Below are positions 50,713 to 59,543 of a stretch of DNA of 64,000 nucleotides, piece by piece. The translations under genes and the position numbers were made by a program. This DNA comes from SIG622 sp045652245 (GTDB lineage Bacteria; Bacillota; Clostridia; Oscillospirales; CAG-382), in the NCBI GenBank assembly GCA_045652245.1, contig JAZRTY010000022.1, positions 28,443 to 92,442 on the forward strand, read 5' to 3'. The notes beneath the pieces are model-generated. The model searched no databases, was not told the DNA's origin, and was given only the letters and a program-made list of their open reading frames with translations. Within the stretch, counting starts at the first letter, position 1. Every line of letters begins with the position of its first letter.

Positions 50713-52008
50713 CTATTCCTCACTTTCTGCGTTTTGCTCGTCAAGCTTTGTTCCTTTAAGGAAATAAACCGTATCAAGCTTTACAGTATTTGCAATTTCC
50801 ACTATCTGTTCTTTTGTGACCGATTCACATTTTTTTATCGTTTCTTCGATTTCTTCGACCTCTTCGCCTCTTACAATCTGTGCATAATGGAAAGCAGTAA
50901 TGGCATCTGCGTCATCCTTTACCGACATATAATGGCTTCTGATGCTTGTTTTAGCTTCAAGAATATCCTTGTCCGAGAAGTTGCCTTTCTGCATTTCGGA
51001 TAGCTGCAAAAGAATTTCGTCTTCTGCCTTTTTCTCGTCACCGACCTTTACACCACTTGAAATGTGCATAATGCCGTTTGCAGCGATAAAGGCTGATGAA
51101 CAATAGTAGCAAAGGTGTAGCTTTTCACGGACATTCATAAACAGCTTGCTTGTGGGACTTGCGCCGAAAATTTCGTTGAATACCCTGAAGATTGCTGTGT
51201 TTTTCTTTGCGTTTGATGCACCTGTTCTGAATCCCATAGCCAGCTTTCCCTGGTTTACGGGCATTTCTTCGATTTCACGTTTTACGCTTTCTACATTCTC
51301 ACGAACAAAGGCAGCAGAGTATACAGCAGCATTTCTTGCATATTTTCCAAAGCTTGCCTTTACTGTTTCGGCAAGCTCATTTTCGTCACAGGTACCTACG
51401 AAAAATATTTCAACGGGACATTTTGCAAGCTCTGTCTTGTAGAATTCGGTAAGACTTTCAGGGGTGATTTTTTCTACGTTTTCGATTTTTCCGATAGCAG
51501 AAACAGACAAAGGCTCGCCTTTGCACATAATTTCAAACAGTTTTTTTCTGGCATATATACGTTTGTCGTTGATTTCAGCTCTTATTGCGTCACATAGATT
51601 TACTTTTTCGCTTTCCACATATTCCTTTTTGAAAAGTCCGTTTTCAAAATGAGGCTGAAAAATATATTCCGATAAAAGTGAGCAGACCTCTTTTGTAAGA
51701 TTTAATTCTTCGGGAATAAGGTCGTCACGAAGAAAAGCTGCACGGAAGGCAAGAATCTGATTATCTGAATTATTTGAAGTTCTGCCTGAGAGTGAGCAGG
51801 CATAAAGATTTTCAAGGTGTCTGTTAAGAGAGAGCATTGCAGGATAGCTTTTTGTGCCATTCTTGAGAACCCTCGGAAGAAGTGCAGCATATGAGGCAGT
51901 TTCCTCTTTGAGTGGAAGTGCAAGCATAACAGACATAACACAGCTTTTGAATTTATCGGTGTTGATAATTGTAAGGTTTATTCCGTTTGCGATATTTATT
52001 CTTTTCAT
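50713..52008 (-). CDS. M16 peptidase-like protein lacking the zinc motif (YfmF family)
   Basis: A 431-residue M16-fold protein that starts MKRINIANGINLTIINTDKFKS. It has no H-x-x-E-H motif (the corresponding part reads AALLPRVLKNGTKSYP), so it is probably the non-catalytic half of a heterodimer with the next gene. The C-terminal half has the R/Y pair region HLCYYCSSAFIAANG. Family members are named YmfF/YfmF. Transcription starts from the promoter at 52064-52092. Confidence 0.87.
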   Translation of the reverse strand: MKRINIANGINLTIINTDKFKSCVMSVMLALPLKEETASYAALLPRVLKNGTKSYPAMLSLNRHLENLYACSLSGRTSNNSDNQILAFRAAFLRDDLIPEELNLTKEVCSLLSEYIFQPHFENGLFKKEYVESEKVNLCDAIRAEINDKRIYARKKLFEIMCKGEPLSVSAIGKIENVEKITPESLTEFYKTELAKCPVEIFFVGTCDENELAETVKASFGKYARNAAVYSAAFVRENVESVKREIEEMPVNQGKLAMGFRTGASNAKKNTAIFRVFNEIFGASPTSKLFMNVREKLHLCYYCSSAFIAANGIMHISSGVKVGDEKKAEDEILLQLSEMQKGNFSDKDILEAKTSIRSHYMSVKDDADAITAFHYAQIVRGEEVEEIEETIKKCESVTKEQIVEIANTVKLDTVYFLKGTKLDEQNAESEE

Positions 52009-52063
52009 AATAAGGGCGTCCTTTCGCTAAAAGTCAATAAGGCATAAATACCAATCATTACCT

Positions 52064-52092
52064 ATTATAATACAGAACTTGTTAAATATAAA
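52064..52092 (-). promoter_or_regulatory. Promoter of the yfmF-yfmH-lgt-folD-kinase row
   Basis: On the minus strand TTTATA (52087-52092) and TATAAT (52064-52069) are 17 bp apart, with the yfmF-like start 55 bp downstream. Confidence 0.6.
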
Positions 52093-52109
52093 GTTAATAT
52101 TTGTTAATT

Positions 52110-55100
52110 TCACAAGATTTCAGATAAATCTGTGTTTTTTATTCTCGTTCCGACCGGGATTTTTTCACTCAGCAACCCGATACCTGCCATCATCTTGCTG
52201 TCAGAAGCAAACCGGTTACTTATAATGTTATCAAATCTTGCGTTACAAAGTGCTGCAAGACTCATGCCCAGGTGCTCTGTCATATAGCTTTTTACTATCC
52301 TTGCACCTTTTGTAAAATCAATTGCTTCGTAAAAGCCGTATTCACCGTAGGCACCGAACTTTCTTATATTTTCAAGGTTTTCAATTGCTGATTTTTCTGA
52401 AATACACATTGTAAGAAATGACGAATACGGTGAAATGACGGGTTTTGTATCTGTATTTTCAGAAAGTGTAAGCTTTCGCACACCAAAGCAGGAGTATTTG
52501 TAATTGCCGTTCTCATCTTTTTCCGAAAATTGACTGTCGGAAGTACCCCAAAGAGTCTTTCCCCGGTATTTTACCGACTGTTTTTTCTGCTGTGCAAGAG
52601 CAAAGCCCAGTGCTTCGAAACCGAGTGAATTTTTAAATGTCGGAAGAAAAAGCTGCGGCATAAAATACTCGGATGCTGTACCGCCGGAGGACATAAGTCC
52701 GCTATATCCGTCTTCCTCTGTAAAAACTCTTGCAAGAGAAGTCCAATGCCGGGAGGGTACATTTCTTCTTGCACATTCAATGAAGCTTACTTTTTTTGCC
52801 CTGCTTGTATAAAGGTCATAGCAGCTTTTTGATATATCGTAATTTCCGTCTTTTGTAATTGCGGCACCAAGTGTAAAAAGATTTCTTTCTTTATTATACA
52901 GCAGGGAATAGTCGCAGCTTTTATCAAGCTCTTCGATTCTTTTTATGACGCTTAAAAGCTCGGTGCTTTCATAAACATATTCACGAAGACCGCGTGCAAG
53001 AGTGATAAGGCAGGCAGTAAAATTTCCGCTGTCAGAAGTTGAGATAAAATATGGCGGAAGGATTTTCAAGGTCAATGTACTGTAACGGCTGTAAAGATGT
53101 CCTTTCCACTTCGGGAGTTTTTCGAGAGTATCAAGGGTTTGTGAGATTTTTTTCTGCATAAGAGTACTGTCAATAAAACCGAAATCTCTTGCGCACAAAA
53201 CAGATAACAGATAAAGACCGATATTTGTCGGCGAGGTTTCGTGACATATTTCGTTTTTATGGATATTTATATTGTCGGGTGGCAGAAAATTCTCACCTTC
53301 GCCTACAGTGTCAGAAAAATATTTCCATATATCGCGTGCGTATTTTCTTAAGGTGGGGTTGTATTTACTGTGTTTTCTCTTGCCTTTCCGGTTTTCTTTT
53401 GAGGTATGATAGGCAATAACCGGGAATGCAAACCAAAGAAGGGATAGAAAACGCAAAAATCCGGCGGGAGCAAAAACAAAAAGAAGAAACCCCGAAAAGA
53501 AAGAGAAAATATTTTTGTGAACAAACATGAGAAGACTTCCGTCACTACTGTCGCTTTGCGCCGCACTTTGCCATTCAAGAAGCTGCTTTCCCGAGATATA
53601 CATTCTGAATATACTTCGCACTATTGCATCAAAAGAGCATAGGGCGCTACTCGGGAGCATTGACAAGGAAAACAGCAGGTGTAGAAGAGAAGCGGGAATG
53701 ACAGGTATTACTCCCTTTGAAAAAAATCGCAGAGCTGTTTTTTCTTTTATTCGTACTCTTAAAGAGGAAATAAGACAGAGCAAAACAGGAATAATATAAT
53801 GTGAAAGAGCAAGTATTGACAGAACGCTTCTTGTGTCAGGAGAGCTGAAGGCAGCAATAAAGATACAGGCAAAGGTAAAGCAGGGAAGACACGCAGTAAT
53901 AATATTGTCAAAAAGCTTGAATTTTGAAAGAGTACTTATGGTGTTTTTCCTGGTATCGTGCTTATCAAATACGATTTTGTCGAAAAGGAACAGTGAATTC
54001 TGGATAGCTCCACGTATATGTCTGTGACGTCCTGCAAGATATGACAGCTCATGCTTCGGGAAACTTTCGGTAAATTCAATATCAGATATAAGTGCCGTTC
54101 TCAGCTTTGTCCCCTCAAGACAGCTGTGACTGAGTATTTTATCCTCCGGGAAGGTGCAGCTTTCATCAATTACATTATAGAAGGCTTCAACGTTGATAAT
54201 TCCTTTGCCGTGGAAAACGCTCTGACCAAAAATATTCTGAATGGTGTCAAAGGAGTACTGACGGTTTTCCAAAGAATGGCAGAAGAGTCTTGTAAAGGGA
54301 GTTTTGCAGGAATTTGCAAGGTCGGTAATACATCTTGGCTGCATAATACCGTAGCCCTCGGTAACTGTTCCGGTCTTTTTGCAAATCACAGGGGTATGCA
54401 AGGGGTGTTCCATACAGGCATACATATCTTTTACGACGTCTATCGGTATATTTGTGTCATTGTCAAGGGTTACAATATATTTAATTTTCGATTTCCCCAG
54501 AATTTCTCTTGCAAGTGCTTGCGATTCACTGCTGAAGGTGGTGGTTTTGTCCTTTAAAAGCCTTACAAGCTCTATGACTGCCCCTCGTTTCCTTTCCCAC
54601 CCCATAAATTTATCCTGTGTTTTACTGTAGCTTCGTCTGCGTTCAAACAATATAAATCTGTTTCCGTATTTTTTGTTAAGTGAAGCAACTCTTCCGTAGG
54701 CGTAGGATAATATTTTTTCATCCTTTGCATCCTTGGCATATTTTCCTTCGGGGATATCTGCAAGCAGGGCAAAGTAAATGTTATCCTCACCGCAGGAATG
54801 ATAAATCGCGGAAAGTCTCTCGAAAAGGACATTGTCGTTTTCTTCGCCCGAAAGCAAGGAGCTGATTACCACAAGAATAGCGCTGTCCTTCGGTATTTTA
54901 TCAATTTTCATTCGCGGCAGGGGTACCGGTTTTAAGAAAAGCGAAAAAACAAAATCAAGAAGTAAGCGTGTAAACTCCCATACGGGGAAAAATGCAAGCA
55001 GACAAAAGGGGGATATAATTATTGATGAGAGTGCAATTACAGAAACGGGGGTGCCGGAAAGCAGAAAGAAATACAGCTTTTTTGTGAAGCTGCTTTTTTT

Positions 55101-55859
55101 ATAAAAAGTATACCCTATGTGCCGTTCCTTTTCGTTTTTTGCTTTTTCCGATATATTAAGCAGAGCCTTTGCGTAATCAACATCACCGACCTTGTGCTTT
55201 TTTGCCTTTTTACAAAGCAGACGAAGGTATAAAAGCTTTGATTCTTCTGTCATATCCGGATATGCACCACTTGGGTCCTTTGCCAGTATTTCGGCGCAGG
55301 CACTCTTCTGTGCCATCAGAGCAAAATTGCAGCTTGAAACAAGAGAAAGGCAATCGGGAATTTTCTCTAAAAGTCCGGCATTACTCTCAAGGGCGAGCTT
55401 TTTTGATAAAGAAATCAGAGCGGCATAAAACATAACCCTTGCACTGAAGTATTCCGAGAGCAAGGGAGCGCATTTTTCACTAAAGGTATCAAAGAAAATC
55501 CTGAGGCCTTCTTCGGAAAGGTCGAGCGAGCACTCTGAGCAAAAACGCAGTGCCGAAACATAAAGTCTTGGCAATTTTTCAAGCGAGGGCATGGGAGGGA
55601 GACTTTTCAGCTGTGAGCTACATAATTTATATACAGCTTTAAGCTTCGGCATTATTTTGCAAAGTATATTCTCTGTTTTATCATAATGCTCCTTTTTAAG
55701 AGTTGCAGTCCAGCTTAAAAAATCGATATCGCCGGATAATTTTTGCCGTAAGGAGCTACAGTCCGAAGCCTTAAGATTATTAAGTCCATCCACCGATATT
55801 GCTGCTGTTTCCTCGGCTGTTTGCTTTTGGTAAGCTTCCCTGCTGCTTTCCTTTTTCAT
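52110..55859 (-). CDS. Cyclic beta-1,2-glucan synthase-like protein lacking the C-terminal phosphorylase region
   Basis: A 1,249-residue membrane protein of the NdvB/ChvB type. Residues 1-255 are soluble. Two hydrophobic stretches lie at 264-312. The GT84-like domain spans about 325-640 (LVVISSLLSGEEND; TLDNDTN at 464-470 as the Asp-x-Asp-type site; RHRHIRGAIQ). More membrane segments follow at 655-815. A glucoamylase-like domain covers about 840-1240 (GLYLLSVLCARDFGF, then SSGGTASEYFMPQLFLPTF). Known synthases reach about 2,800 residues and end in a GH94-type phosphorylase domain, which is absent here. The ATG at 55859 has TTGGAGA 5 nt upstream; earlier in-frame codons lack a site. It may make a linear or differently sized glucan. 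Confidence 0.82.
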   Translation of the reverse strand: MKKESSREAYQKQTAEETAAISVDGLNNLKASDCSSLRQKLSGDIDFLSWTATLKKEHYDKTENILCKIMPKLKAVYKLCSSQLKSLPPMPSLEKLPRLYVSALRFCSECSLDLSEEGLRIFFDTFSEKCAPLLSEYFSARVMFYAALISLSKKLALESNAGLLEKIPDCLSLVSSCNFALMAQKSACAEILAKDPSGAYPDMTEESKLLYLRLLCKKAKKHKVGDVDYAKALLNISEKAKNEKERHIGYTFYKKSSFTKKLYFFLLSGTPVSVIALSSIIISPFCLLAFFPVWEFTRLLLDFVFSLFLKPVPLPRMKIDKIPKDSAILVVISSLLSGEENDNVLFERLSAIYHSCGEDNIYFALLADIPEGKYAKDAKDEKILSYAYGRVASLNKKYGNRFILFERRRSYSKTQDKFMGWERKRGAVIELVRLLKDKTTTFSSESQALAREILGKSKIKYIVTLDNDTNIPIDVVKDMYACMEHPLHTPVICKKTGTVTEGYGIMQPRCITDLANSCKTPFTRLFCHSLENRQYSFDTIQNIFGQSVFHGKGIINVEAFYNVIDESCTFPEDKILSHSCLEGTKLRTALISDIEFTESFPKHELSYLAGRHRHIRGAIQNSLFLFDKIVFDKHDTRKNTISTLSKFKLFDNIITACLPCFTFACIFIAAFSSPDTRSVLSILALSHYIIPVLLCLISSLRVRIKEKTALRFFSKGVIPVIPASLLHLLFSLSMLPSSALCSFDAIVRSIFRMYISGKQLLEWQSAAQSDSSDGSLLMFVHKNIFSFFSGFLLFVFAPAGFLRFLSLLWFAFPVIAYHTSKENRKGKRKHSKYNPTLRKYARDIWKYFSDTVGEGENFLPPDNINIHKNEICHETSPTNIGLYLLSVLCARDFGFIDSTLMQKKISQTLDTLEKLPKWKGHLYSRYSTLTLKILPPYFISTSDSGNFTACLITLARGLREYVYESTELLSVIKRIEELDKSCDYSLLYNKERNLFTLGAAITKDGNYDISKSCYDLYTSRAKKVSFIECARRNVPSRHWTSLARVFTEEDGYSGLMSSGGTASEYFMPQLFLPTFKNSLGFEALGFALAQQKKQSVKYRGKTLWGTSDSQFSEKDENGNYKYSCFGVRKLTLSENTDTKPVISPYSSFLTMCISEKSAIENLENIRKFGAYGEYGFYEAIDFTKGARIVKSYMTEHLGMSLAALCNARFDNIISNRFASDSKMMAGIGLLSEKIPVGTRIKNTDLSEIL

Positions 55860-55981
55860 ATCAATCTCCAATTTTTCATGCTTTTTCCTTGTATTATCTG
55901 TTGTGGCCCGAAAAATATACATTAACGCCGGGGAGATAAATTCAAAAAGTGTGAATAAAGTGTAAAAAGCAAAAAACCCCC

Positions 55982-56010
55982 TTGACAAAAGGGAATAACA
56001 GGAGTATAAT
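55982..56010 (+). promoter_or_regulatory. Consensus promoter of the amino acid ABC operon
   Basis: TTGACA (55982-55987), 17 bp, TATAAT (56005-56010), a perfect sigma-A promoter 80 bp before the ATG. Confidence 0.9.
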
Positions 56011-56022
56011 ACAAACATAAGA

Positions 56023-56052
56023 TTTATCACTTTAGAACAGTAAAGCGATAAA
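56023..56052 (+). promoter_or_regulatory. Inverted repeat at the 5' end of the ABC operon transcript
   Basis: TTTATCACTTTA (56023-56034) and TAAAGCGATAAA (56041-56052) pair at 11 of 12 positions around GAACAG. They begin a few bases after the predicted transcription start, a typical repressor operator place. A 5' stabilising hairpin is the alternative. Confidence 0.5.
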
Positions 56053-56089
56053 CAAATAAAAAGTATTTACATATTTGGAGGAAAAAAAC

Positions 56090-56878
56090 ATGAAAAAGAT
56101 TATTTCACTTATTCTCGCAGGAATTATGTGTGCTGCTTGCTTTGTAGGCTGCGGCGAAAAGAAAGAGGACAACGTTCTTACTTGTGGCGTTACAATTTTC
56201 GAGAACATGAACGAAAAGGACGAAAACGGTGAATGGACAGGCTTTGAAACAGAGTTTGCACAGGAAGTAGGAAAGATACTCGGTATGGAAGTAGCATTCC
56301 AGGAAATTGACTGGGCACAGAAGTACAACGAACTCAATTCAGGCGCTATTGACTGTGTATGGAACGGCTTTACAGCTAACTCATCAGATGACGGCATCAA
56401 GCGTTCAGATCTTGTTGACTTCTCATACGGTTATATGCTCAACCAGCAGTGTATCGTAGCAAAGGCTGATACAGATATTGCAACTGTTGAAGACCTTGCA
56501 GGTAAGACTGCTTGTGTTGAAGGTGGTTCTGCAGGTGCAGCATACGCTGAAAGCGTAACAGATGCAGACAAGATTTCTGCTACAACTGCACAGATTAACG
56601 CATTTACAGAAGTAAAAGCAGGTGCATCTGATTTTGCAGTAGTTGATATTCTTCTTGCAAAGAATGTTTGCGGCAAGGGCGACTATACTGACCTTGCAAT
56701 CGTTGAAAGCATTGAGCTTGATTCTGAAATTTATGCTATCGGCTTTAAGAAGGGCAGCGACCTTACAGAAAAGGTAAATGCAGCAATTCTCGAGCTTGAA
56801 GCAAACGGAAAGCTTATGGAGCTTGCTGAAAAGTATGGTTTTGAAAACGTACTCAATGTTACAAAAACTATCGAATAA
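56090..56878 (+). CDS. Amino acid ABC transporter substrate-binding lipoprotein
   Basis: A 262-residue exported lipoprotein; the signal ends in the lipobox-like FVGC (about Cys21). The SBP family 3 fold is shown by GFETEFAQEVGKILGMEVAFQEIDWAQKYNELNSGAIDCVWNGFT and by the later GSAGAAYAES and KNGS-like end region. It captures a polar amino acid outside the membrane for the permease and ATPase encoded next. The ATG at 56090 follows TTGGAGG. The ligand could be glutamate, glutamine, cystine or another amino acid and cannot be fixed. Confidence 0.92.
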   Translation: MKKIISLILAGIMCAACFVGCGEKKEDNVLTCGVTIFENMNEKDENGEWTGFETEFAQEVGKILGMEVAFQEIDWAQKYNELNSGAIDCVWNGFTANSSDDGIKRSDLVDFSYGYMLNQQCIVAKADTDIATVEDLAGKTACVEGGSAGAAYAESVTDADKISATTAQINAFTEVKAGASDFAVVDILLAKNVCGKGDYTDLAIVESIELDSEIYAIGFKKGSDLTEKVNAAILELEANGKLMELAEKYGFENVLNVTKTIE

Positions 56879-56903
56879 TTTTACTTGCGAAGGAATATAA
56901 ATA

Positions 56904-57548
56904 ATGGGTTTTTGGGAAGTTACTCTAAGTCTTTGTGACGGACTGAAATATACCTGCCTGATATTTGCGCTAACACTTGTGTTAGCGCTTCCTTTGGGTT
57001 TGGTGATTTCTTTTGGCTCGATGTCGAAATTCAAGCCCCTTGCGTATCTTGTAAAGACCTTTGTCTGGATTATACGTGGTGTTCCTCTTATGCTCCAGGT
57101 AATAATATTCTTCTATGTACCCGGATTTATTCTCGGTACCCCCGTGCTTTCAAGATTTTCTTCGGTAATTGCGGCGTTTGTTATAAATTATGCCTGCTAT
57201 TTTTCGGAAATCTACCGAGGAGGGATAGAGAGTATTCCAAGAGGTCAGTATGAAGCAGGACAGGTGCTTGGCATGACCAAGAGTCAGGTATTCTTTAAAA
57301 TTGTACTTATGCAGGTTATAAAAAGAATACTGCCCCCTATGTCAAACGAGGTTATTACACTTGTAAAGGATACAGCCTTGGCACGAGTAATTATGATAGT
57401 AGAGTTAATACAAGCAGCGCAAAACTTTGCAGGCTATGGTCTTATGTGGCCACTTTTCTATTCCGGCGCATTTTACCTCATATTCTGTGGTATTCTCACA
57501 ATTATTTTCGGTAAAATCGAGAAAAAGTTTGATTACTACAAGGTTTAA
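56904..57548 (+). CDS. Amino acid ABC transporter permease
   Basis: A 214-residue HisMQ-type permease with about five membrane segments. The coupling-helix EAA motif is YEAGQVLGMTKSQVFFKIVLMQVIKRILPP, and FVWIIRGVPLMLQVIIFF is typical for polar amino acid permeases. It lies 25 nt after the binding protein gene and 14 nt before the ATPase. It probably works as a homodimer, since no second permease is present. Confidence 0.93.
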   Translation: MGFWEVTLSLCDGLKYTCLIFALTLVLALPLGLVISFGSMSKFKPLAYLVKTFVWIIRGVPLMLQVIIFFYVPGFILGTPVLSRFSSVIAAFVINYACYFSEIYRGGIESIPRGQYEAGQVLGMTKSQVFFKIVLMQVIKRILPPMSNEVITLVKDTALARVIMIVELIQAAQNFAGYGLMWPLFYSGAFYLIFCGILTIIFGKIEKKFDYYKV

Positions 57549-57562
57549 AGAGGAGGTAGAGA

Positions 57563-58348
57563 ATGGCACTGCTTGAAATAAAAAATTTGTCAAAACGCTT
57601 TGACAACAATCAGGTTTTAAAATCGATTGATTTATCTGTTGAAAAGGGCGATGTTATTGCAATTATCGGCTCATCCGGAAACGGTAAGACAACACTTCTT
57701 CGCTGTCTTAACTTTCTTGAAATACCGGAAGTTGGTAAAATTACCGTTGACGGAGATGTTCTGTTTGACTCTGCGGCAAACGTAGATATTAGTGGAAAAA
57801 CGAAAAAGATAAAGACAATTCCGAGAGAAAACAGATTAAGGCTTGGAATGGTTTTTCAGAATTTTAACCTTTTTCCACAGTATACAGCACTTGAAAATGT
57901 TACTCTTGCGATGAAAACACTCGAAAAGGACGGACTCAAGTCCTTTGAAGGTGGGGTTGAACAAACGGCAATTGCACTTTTGACACGTGTAGGACTTGCA
58001 GACAAGCTCGACCATTATCCGTGTCAGTTGTCGGGTGGTCAGCAGCAGAGAGTTGCAATAGCTCGTGCATTGGCACTGAATCCCGATATTCTTTGCTTTG
58101 ACGAACCTACAAGTGCGCTTGACCCTGAGCTTACAGGTGAGGTGCTTGCGGTTATAAGGAAGCTTGCAAGTGAGCATATGACAATGCTGATTGTTACACA
58201 TGAGATGAATTTTGCAAGAGAGGCTGCAAACAGAATAATTTTTATGGATGACGGAAGAATCGTTGAGGAAGGAACTCCTGCCGAGGTTTTTGATAATCCA
58301 AAAAATGAAAGAACACGTGAATTTTTAAAAAATGCTCTTAATAAATAA
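57563..58348 (+). CDS. Amino acid ABC transporter ATP-binding protein
   Basis: A 261-residue ATPase. Walker A is GSSGNGKTT, the ABC signature is LSGGQQQRVAIARAL, Walker B is LCFDEPTSALDPE, and the switch His is in IVTHEMNFAREA. A short insert near residues 65-85 (DISGKTKKIKTIPREN) is slightly unusual. It powers uptake through the preceding permease. AAAGAGGAGG precedes the ATG. A terminator follows. Confidence 0.94.
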   Translation: MALLEIKNLSKRFDNNQVLKSIDLSVEKGDVIAIIGSSGNGKTTLLRCLNFLEIPEVGKITVDGDVLFDSAANVDISGKTKKIKTIPRENRLRLGMVFQNFNLFPQYTALENVTLAMKTLEKDGLKSFEGGVEQTAIALLTRVGLADKLDHYPCQLSGGQQQRVAIARALALNPDILCFDEPTSALDPELTGEVLAVIRKLASEHMTMLIVTHEMNFAREAANRIIFMDDGRIVEEGTPAEVFDNPKNERTREFLKNALNK

Positions 58349-58373
58349 GCATAAAAATTAAAATAACGACAAG

Positions 58374-58416
58374 AATAGTACTGCCGGACAAAAAAACGGC
58401 AGTATTATTTTTTATT
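58374..58416 (+). terminator. Terminator of the ABC operon
   Basis: AATAGTACTGCCG (58374-58386) pairs with CGGCAGTATTATT (58397 onward), followed by a T-run. Confidence 0.85.
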
Positions 58417-58454
58417 CTATTGTACTATATTGTACAGAAAGGAATGGTTTAAAA

Positions 58455-58814
58455 ATGAATAATCAGAACCAGAACAAAAGCAATTCTTTAAGAAACGAAA
58501 GTCAAAACTCAAAGTCCAGAAATTCTAACTCTCAGAACTCCAATTCTCAGAACTCTAACTCTCAGAATTCCAATTCTCAGAACTCCAAGTCACAGAATTC
58601 CAACTCTCAGAACTCTAAGTCGCAGAACTCCAATTCTCAGAATTCTAAGTCTCAGGATTCTGACTCTGACGACTCGCACACGCAAAAGCCAAGCAAGAAA
58701 GACGAGCTTGACCACTACTACGGTCCTACGTCCTTTACCGACCCCTTCGGAAGCTATACTGGAAAGCCTATTGATAGATACGACGAGCCTGTACAGGATG
58801 TAGACGACTTGTAA
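58455..58814 (+). CDS. Hydrophilic Ser/Asn/Gln pentapeptide-repeat protein
   Basis: A 119-residue protein with no membrane segment or signal. Residues 16-75 are twelve tandem five-residue units, mostly SQNSN or SQNSK (the last two SQDSD and SDDSH). The C-terminal 44 residues are ordered-looking (DHYYGPTSFTDPFGSYTG) with an acidic end. AAAGGAATGG lies before the ATG. I do not recognise the family. It is reminiscent in style of spore coat or cell-surface low-complexity proteins, but this is only a resemblance. It has a terminator on each side, so it is monocistronic. Confidence 0.75.
   Translation: MNNQNQNKSNSLRNESQNSKSRNSNSQNSNSQNSNSQNSNSQNSKSQNSNSQNSKSQNSNSQNSKSQDSDSDDSHTQKPSKKDELDHYYGPTSFTDPFGSYTGKPIDRYDEPVQDVDDL
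58500..58679 (+). repeat. Tandem 15-bp repeat, twelve units, in frame
   Basis: Codons 16-75 of the pentapeptide protein. Units alternate TCTCAGAACTCCAAT with close variants (AAC/AAT and AAT/AAG changes). Silent and conservative changes between units suggest selection at protein level and past slippage or unequal exchange. Confidence 0.85.
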
Positions 58815-58841
58815 ATAACAAGTCGACGCAAATAAAAAAGT

Positions 58842-58880
58842 AGCTGTAAAAAACGAAGTTTTTTTACAGCTCTTTTACTT
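58842..58880 (+). terminator. Terminator after the pentapeptide protein
   Basis: AGCTGTAAAAAA (58842-58853) pairs with TTTTTTACAGCT (58860-58871), then CTTTTACTTTT. A second hairpin CGACTTGT/ACAAGTCG (58805-58825) overlaps the stop codon. From 58881 to 59079 I see no gene; only a weak ACATT/AATGT stem is present near 59025. Confidence 0.75.
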
Positions 58881-59079
58881 TTCCATACAGATTTTTTTGA
58901 AATTATAGGGTATTTTTCCTGTTATCTTTTAAATACCGATATATAATAGCTTGTTGTTGTATGCAGTAATCGTAATTTTAGGTCATGCGTTGTCCGGGCT
59001 TTGATGTTTGCGTTCTATCAGAAGACATTTTTCGTGACGAATGTTAAATTAACAATATTGTAAATTTTGTCTTTTGGGA

Positions 59080-59108
59080 GTGACAAACGAGAAAAAGTAT
59101 GCTATAAT
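59080..59108 (+). promoter_or_regulatory. Promoter of the Cys-rich protein gene
   Basis: GTGACA (59080-59085), 17 bp, extended TGC-TATAAT (59103-59108). Confidence 0.7.
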
Positions 59109-59131
59109 ATAGTCGAAATTTGGAGCTTATT

Positions 59132-59165
59132 ACTGTTTTTTGTCTGTACAGGTACAAAAAACAGT
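59132..59165 (+). promoter_or_regulatory. Perfect 12-bp leader hairpin
   Basis: ACTGTTTTTTGT (59132-59143) pairs with ACAAAAAACAGT (59154-59165) around a 10-nt loop (CTGTACAGGT, itself holding a CTGTACAG palindrome). It is in the 5' UTR, 35 nt before the ATG. It has no T-run, so it is not a standard terminator. Confidence 0.55.
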
Positions 59166-59199
59166 CAGACAAATAAGAACTTATGAAGGGGTTGCCATT

Positions 59200-59466
59200 A
59201 TGAAAAATAATTTTGCCTATTTTAAAAATACCGAATGTGAATATTTCCCTTGTCACAAAACAGAAGGCGATAATTTCAACTGCCTGTTTTGCTATTGTCC
59301 GCTTTATGCTTTGGGCGACAAATGTGGTGGAAATTTTGTTTACATAGAGGATGGAATAAAGGATTGCTCCGGTTGTACTGTTCCTCACAGTGAAAACGGG
59401 TATTCATACATAATGTCAAAATTTTCTGAAATTTCTGAAATAGCTAAGAAAAACCGAACAAAATAA
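59200..59466 (+). CDS. Cysteine-rich small domain protein
   Basis: An 88-residue protein with eight cysteines: NTECEYFPCHKTEGDNFNCLFCYCPLY, DKCGGNF, and IKDCSGCTVPH. This pattern fits the cysteine-rich small domain family, which occurs alone or next to cobalamin-related genes; its job is not known to me. The Cys spacing suggests metal or Fe-S binding. The ATG at 59200 has AAGGGG upstream; an open frame from 59140 would pass through the leader hairpin and is unlikely. No cobalamin gene is nearby. Confidence 0.85.
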   Translation: MKNNFAYFKNTECEYFPCHKTEGDNFNCLFCYCPLYALGDKCGGNFVYIEDGIKDCSGCTVPHSENGYSYIMSKFSEISEIAKKNRTK

Positions 59467-59485
59467 GGGGCTGTAGTAAAATAGT

Positions 59486-59530
59486 GCAGAAAAACGGCTG
59501 AAAAGCAGTTTTTCTGCTTCTTGTTATATT
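59486..59530 (+). terminator. Terminator after the Cys-rich gene
   Basis: GCAGAAAAAC (59486-59495) pairs with GTTTTTCTGC (59508-59517), followed by TTCTTGTTATATTTTT. It faces convergent citXG. Confidence 0.7.
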
Positions 59531-59543
59531 TTTACAAAGTTTA

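Noticed and set aside
58500..58679. Short regular repeats as a possible CRISPR array
   Set aside because: Units are 15 bp, contiguous without spacers, and in frame inside a coding sequence; no cas genes are present.
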